Shown: positions 62,639 to 64,000 of the stretch, one piece after another
How the letters are laid out: every line of letters begins with the position of its first letter
Position numbering within the stretch: position 1 is the stretch's first letter
Assembly (NCBI GenBank): GCA_963820035.1
Contig: CAWFYK010000004.1
Location: 496,001 to 560,000 of the forward strand
Source: JAWWPG01 sp963820035
GTDB lineage: Bacteria; Actinomycetota; Actinomycetes; Propionibacteriales; Nocardioidaceae
Reading direction: 5' to 3'
Length of the DNA stretch: 64,000 nucleotides
Translations under genes and position numbers: made by a program
Notes under the pieces: model-generated
Database searches by the model: none
What the model saw: only the letters and a program-made list of their open reading frames with translations
What the model was told of the DNA's origin: nothing

Positions 62639-63241
62639 TCAGCCGGCTGCCAGCCAGCTGACGACGGCGTCGATCGCGACGGTCCCGCTGGTATCGACGC
62701 GCAGGACCGGCCCCAGACCACGAGGAGCGGTTTCCGCGCCTTCCGCCAGGAGCTCGACGCTGCGGGCTATCCGCCGTAGCACTTGCTCGTCGGCGGGAAG
62801 GTGCGGCGCGGGCCGGTTTCGACCGGAGTACCGGCGAAGAGCCACGTCGGCCGGAACGTCGCAGCGGACCTCACGGACGTCGATGCCGGAGGGAAGAAGG
62901 TCGATGAGGCGGTCACGGTCCGCTCGGCTTGGATCGAGCCAGATGTCGACGACGGCCCCGGTCGAGGCGTCCTCGAGGAGACCGGCGATGACTGACTCAG
63001 CTGCCAGTCGCAGGGCGAACGCCGAGACCTCGGTGCCACTCAGGGAGTCATGGAGCGCCTCCTTCACCCGGTCGAGCGAGAGAAGTGGGAGACCGAGAGC
63101 CGTCGCCAACGCACGGGCCAGAGTGGTCTTCCCGGACCCGGGCACGCCGGTGACGACGACCGCACGTGGTGTCACCGAGACGGTCCCGGAGCCGTCGTTC
63201 GGGTCAGGACGTGCCGCGGCGTCAGGCGGGCTGCCGTTCAC
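62639..63241 (-). CDS. P-loop kinase-like (AAA_33/zeta-type) protein
   Basis: 200 aa from GTG 63241; GTG 63181 is an alternative. VVVTGVPGSGKTTLARAL is the Walker A motif. LSLDRVKEALHDSL and AVVDIWLDPSRADRDRLIDLL resemble small-molecule kinases and zeta-toxin-like P-loop proteins, with RRYSGRNRPAPH as a lid. Substrate unknown. It overlaps the upstream membrane-protein gene by 20 nt. No antitoxin candidate is visible. Confidence 0.75.
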   Translation of the reverse strand: MNGSPPDAAARPDPNDGSGTVSVTPRAVVVTGVPGSGKTTLARALATALGLPLLSLDRVKEALHDSLSGTEVSAFALRLAAESVIAGLLEDASTGAVVDIWLDPSRADRDRLIDLLPSGIDVREVRCDVPADVALRRYSGRNRPAPHLPADEQVLRRIARSVELLAEGAETAPRGLGPVLRVDTSGTVAIDAVVSWLAAG

Positions 63242-63974
63242 GATCGGCCGACGGCGCTCGCAGCCGGTCGCGCCAACCGCTGCCGAGCCAGTATGAGAAG
63301 TACACGTGGATCAGCAGCAGGGCAAGGAAGCCTTCCGTCGCCCGGCGCTCGTAATGCAGCACGTCGTGGGAGGAGCCGATGCTGACGTGGGCCCTGGAGA
63401 CGACGGGCACCACCACCAGCAGCACGCACCAGACAGCCCGACGTAGCGGGGCGTCCGTGGCCGCGGGGTCGAGGATGGTCCGGTCCGCCCAGTCGAAGGC
63501 CACCGGCGCCAGTGCGATCGGCACCAGGCTTTCCGCCTGCGAGGAGACGAAGTGTGTGGGCTGGAACACGACCAGCAGGACAAGCATGACCAGCGTCAGC
63601 ACCGGTGCCCACGGGATGGGGCGGGGCAGGCAGGCGTACAGGATCAGCGCACCCACCGCGACGAACGACTCGTTCAAGGTCACCACCGACGTCGGCAGGG
63701 ACAGGGTGAGCAGCAGGTAGGCCACGAGCCAGCACCCGACGGCCAGGGCAACGGCCAGCGGCCACTGTGAGCGGCGCGCCCTCGAGGTCGGCCTCCACAG
63801 GAACTGCACGTAGGCGCAGAACAGGATGGCGATCGGGAACGCTTCGCTCTCGTCGTCGATCTCGTGCGCCAGACCGGCTGGCAGGACGTGGGTCAACGCC
63901 TTGGTGGTCATCACGAGAAGCACCAGCCCGCAGGCGAGATAGAAGATGATGCTCTTGACCCGGAGTGACGACAC
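63222..63974 (-). CDS. Hypothetical multi-span membrane protein
   Basis: 250 aa from GTG 63974 with about seven hydrophobic segments (IIFYLACGLVLLVMTTKAL; LAVALAVGCWLVAYLLLTL; PWAPVLTLVMLVLLVVFQP). No family recognised. It overlaps the P-loop kinase-like gene by 20 nt, so the two are likely co-translated. Confidence 0.7.
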   Translation of the reverse strand: MSSLRVKSIIFYLACGLVLLVMTTKALTHVLPAGLAHEIDDESEAFPIAILFCAYVQFLWRPTSRARRSQWPLAVALAVGCWLVAYLLLTLSLPTSVVTLNESFVAVGALILYACLPRPIPWAPVLTLVMLVLLVVFQPTHFVSSQAESLVPIALAPVAFDWADRTILDPAATDAPLRRAVWCVLLVVVPVVSRAHVSIGSSHDVLHYERRATEGFLALLLIHVYFSYWLGSGWRDRLRAPSADRERQPA

Positions 63975-64000
63975 GACCCGACAGTAGGCCGGGATTCGGA

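Noticed and set aside
62639..63241. Zeta-type toxin of a toxin-antitoxin pair
   Set aside because: Only the P-loop is shared, and no small antitoxin gene is beside it, so it is called kinase-like only.

Overview
The window looks like chromosomal DNA of a high-GC actinobacterium, most likely a member of the Nocardioidaceae (Propionibacteriales). This rests on strong GC bias, many GTG starts, stop-start overlaps, leaderless -10 boxes and gene order. The block ceoB-ceoC / DUF3159 / OB-fold / DUF3710 / dut / DUF3093 / DUF4193 / suhB follows, from memory, the Mycobacterium tuberculosis sigA-upstream region. The neighbouring sepH, parC, parE and DUF7455 genes extend the same conserved actinobacterial neighbourhood. 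The genus is an inference. No rRNA, tRNA, CRISPR or complete insertion sequence was seen.

Layout. 1-8.7 kb: the end of a molybdoenzyme operon (tesB, a ferredoxin-NrfD fusion, start of the catalytic subunit), a divergent fadA-fadB beta-oxidation operon, an AbiEi-like orphan gene and a lipoprotein metalloprotease. 8.9-16.3 kb: dxs, small conserved genes, two HIT proteins and a three-domain PabB-PabC-PabA fusion. 16.3-23.7 kb: metY-metX, an AlkZ-like glycosylase and aconitase. 23.7-27.8 kb: an APC/KimA-like permease divergent from a TrkA pair, probably one potassium-uptake system. 28.3-37.1 kb: the conserved dut block, suhB with a ferrochelatase, an MFS exporter and sepH. 37.1-46 kb: rhodanese, general stress protein, thymidine kinase, exported and membrane proteins, a phosphodiesterase with DUF5998. 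46.1-52.9 kb: a Pat-type protein acetyltransferase, an AAA ATPase and an AMP-forming acyl-CoA synthetase. 53-64 kb: cupredoxin, parC, an LprG/P55-like lipid-export pair, two gene remnants, parE, DUF7455, DUF456, a P-loop kinase-like protein and a membrane protein.

The most unusual signal is not a gene. Gene 3' ends carry short tandem or inverted repeats, mostly with a 22-nt unit, in three related families. Family A is a 22-20-22 inverted element with a conserved loop (three copies). Family B has a core CCGTCAsGTTCTTCC (five arrays, up to 14 units). Family C has a core CCATCCGAGAsTTTCGGCA (five arrays, up to 11 units). Most arrays begin within 0-17 nt of a stop codon, usually in a fixed orientation to the gene they follow. 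Two convergent gene pairs are separated by a composite unit, array / about 300-bp homologous spacer / inverted array. Other repeats (17, 20 and 25 nt) also sit at stop codons, two of them duplicating the stop codon itself. This dispersed stop-anchored repeat system is the best candidate for something undescribed in the window.
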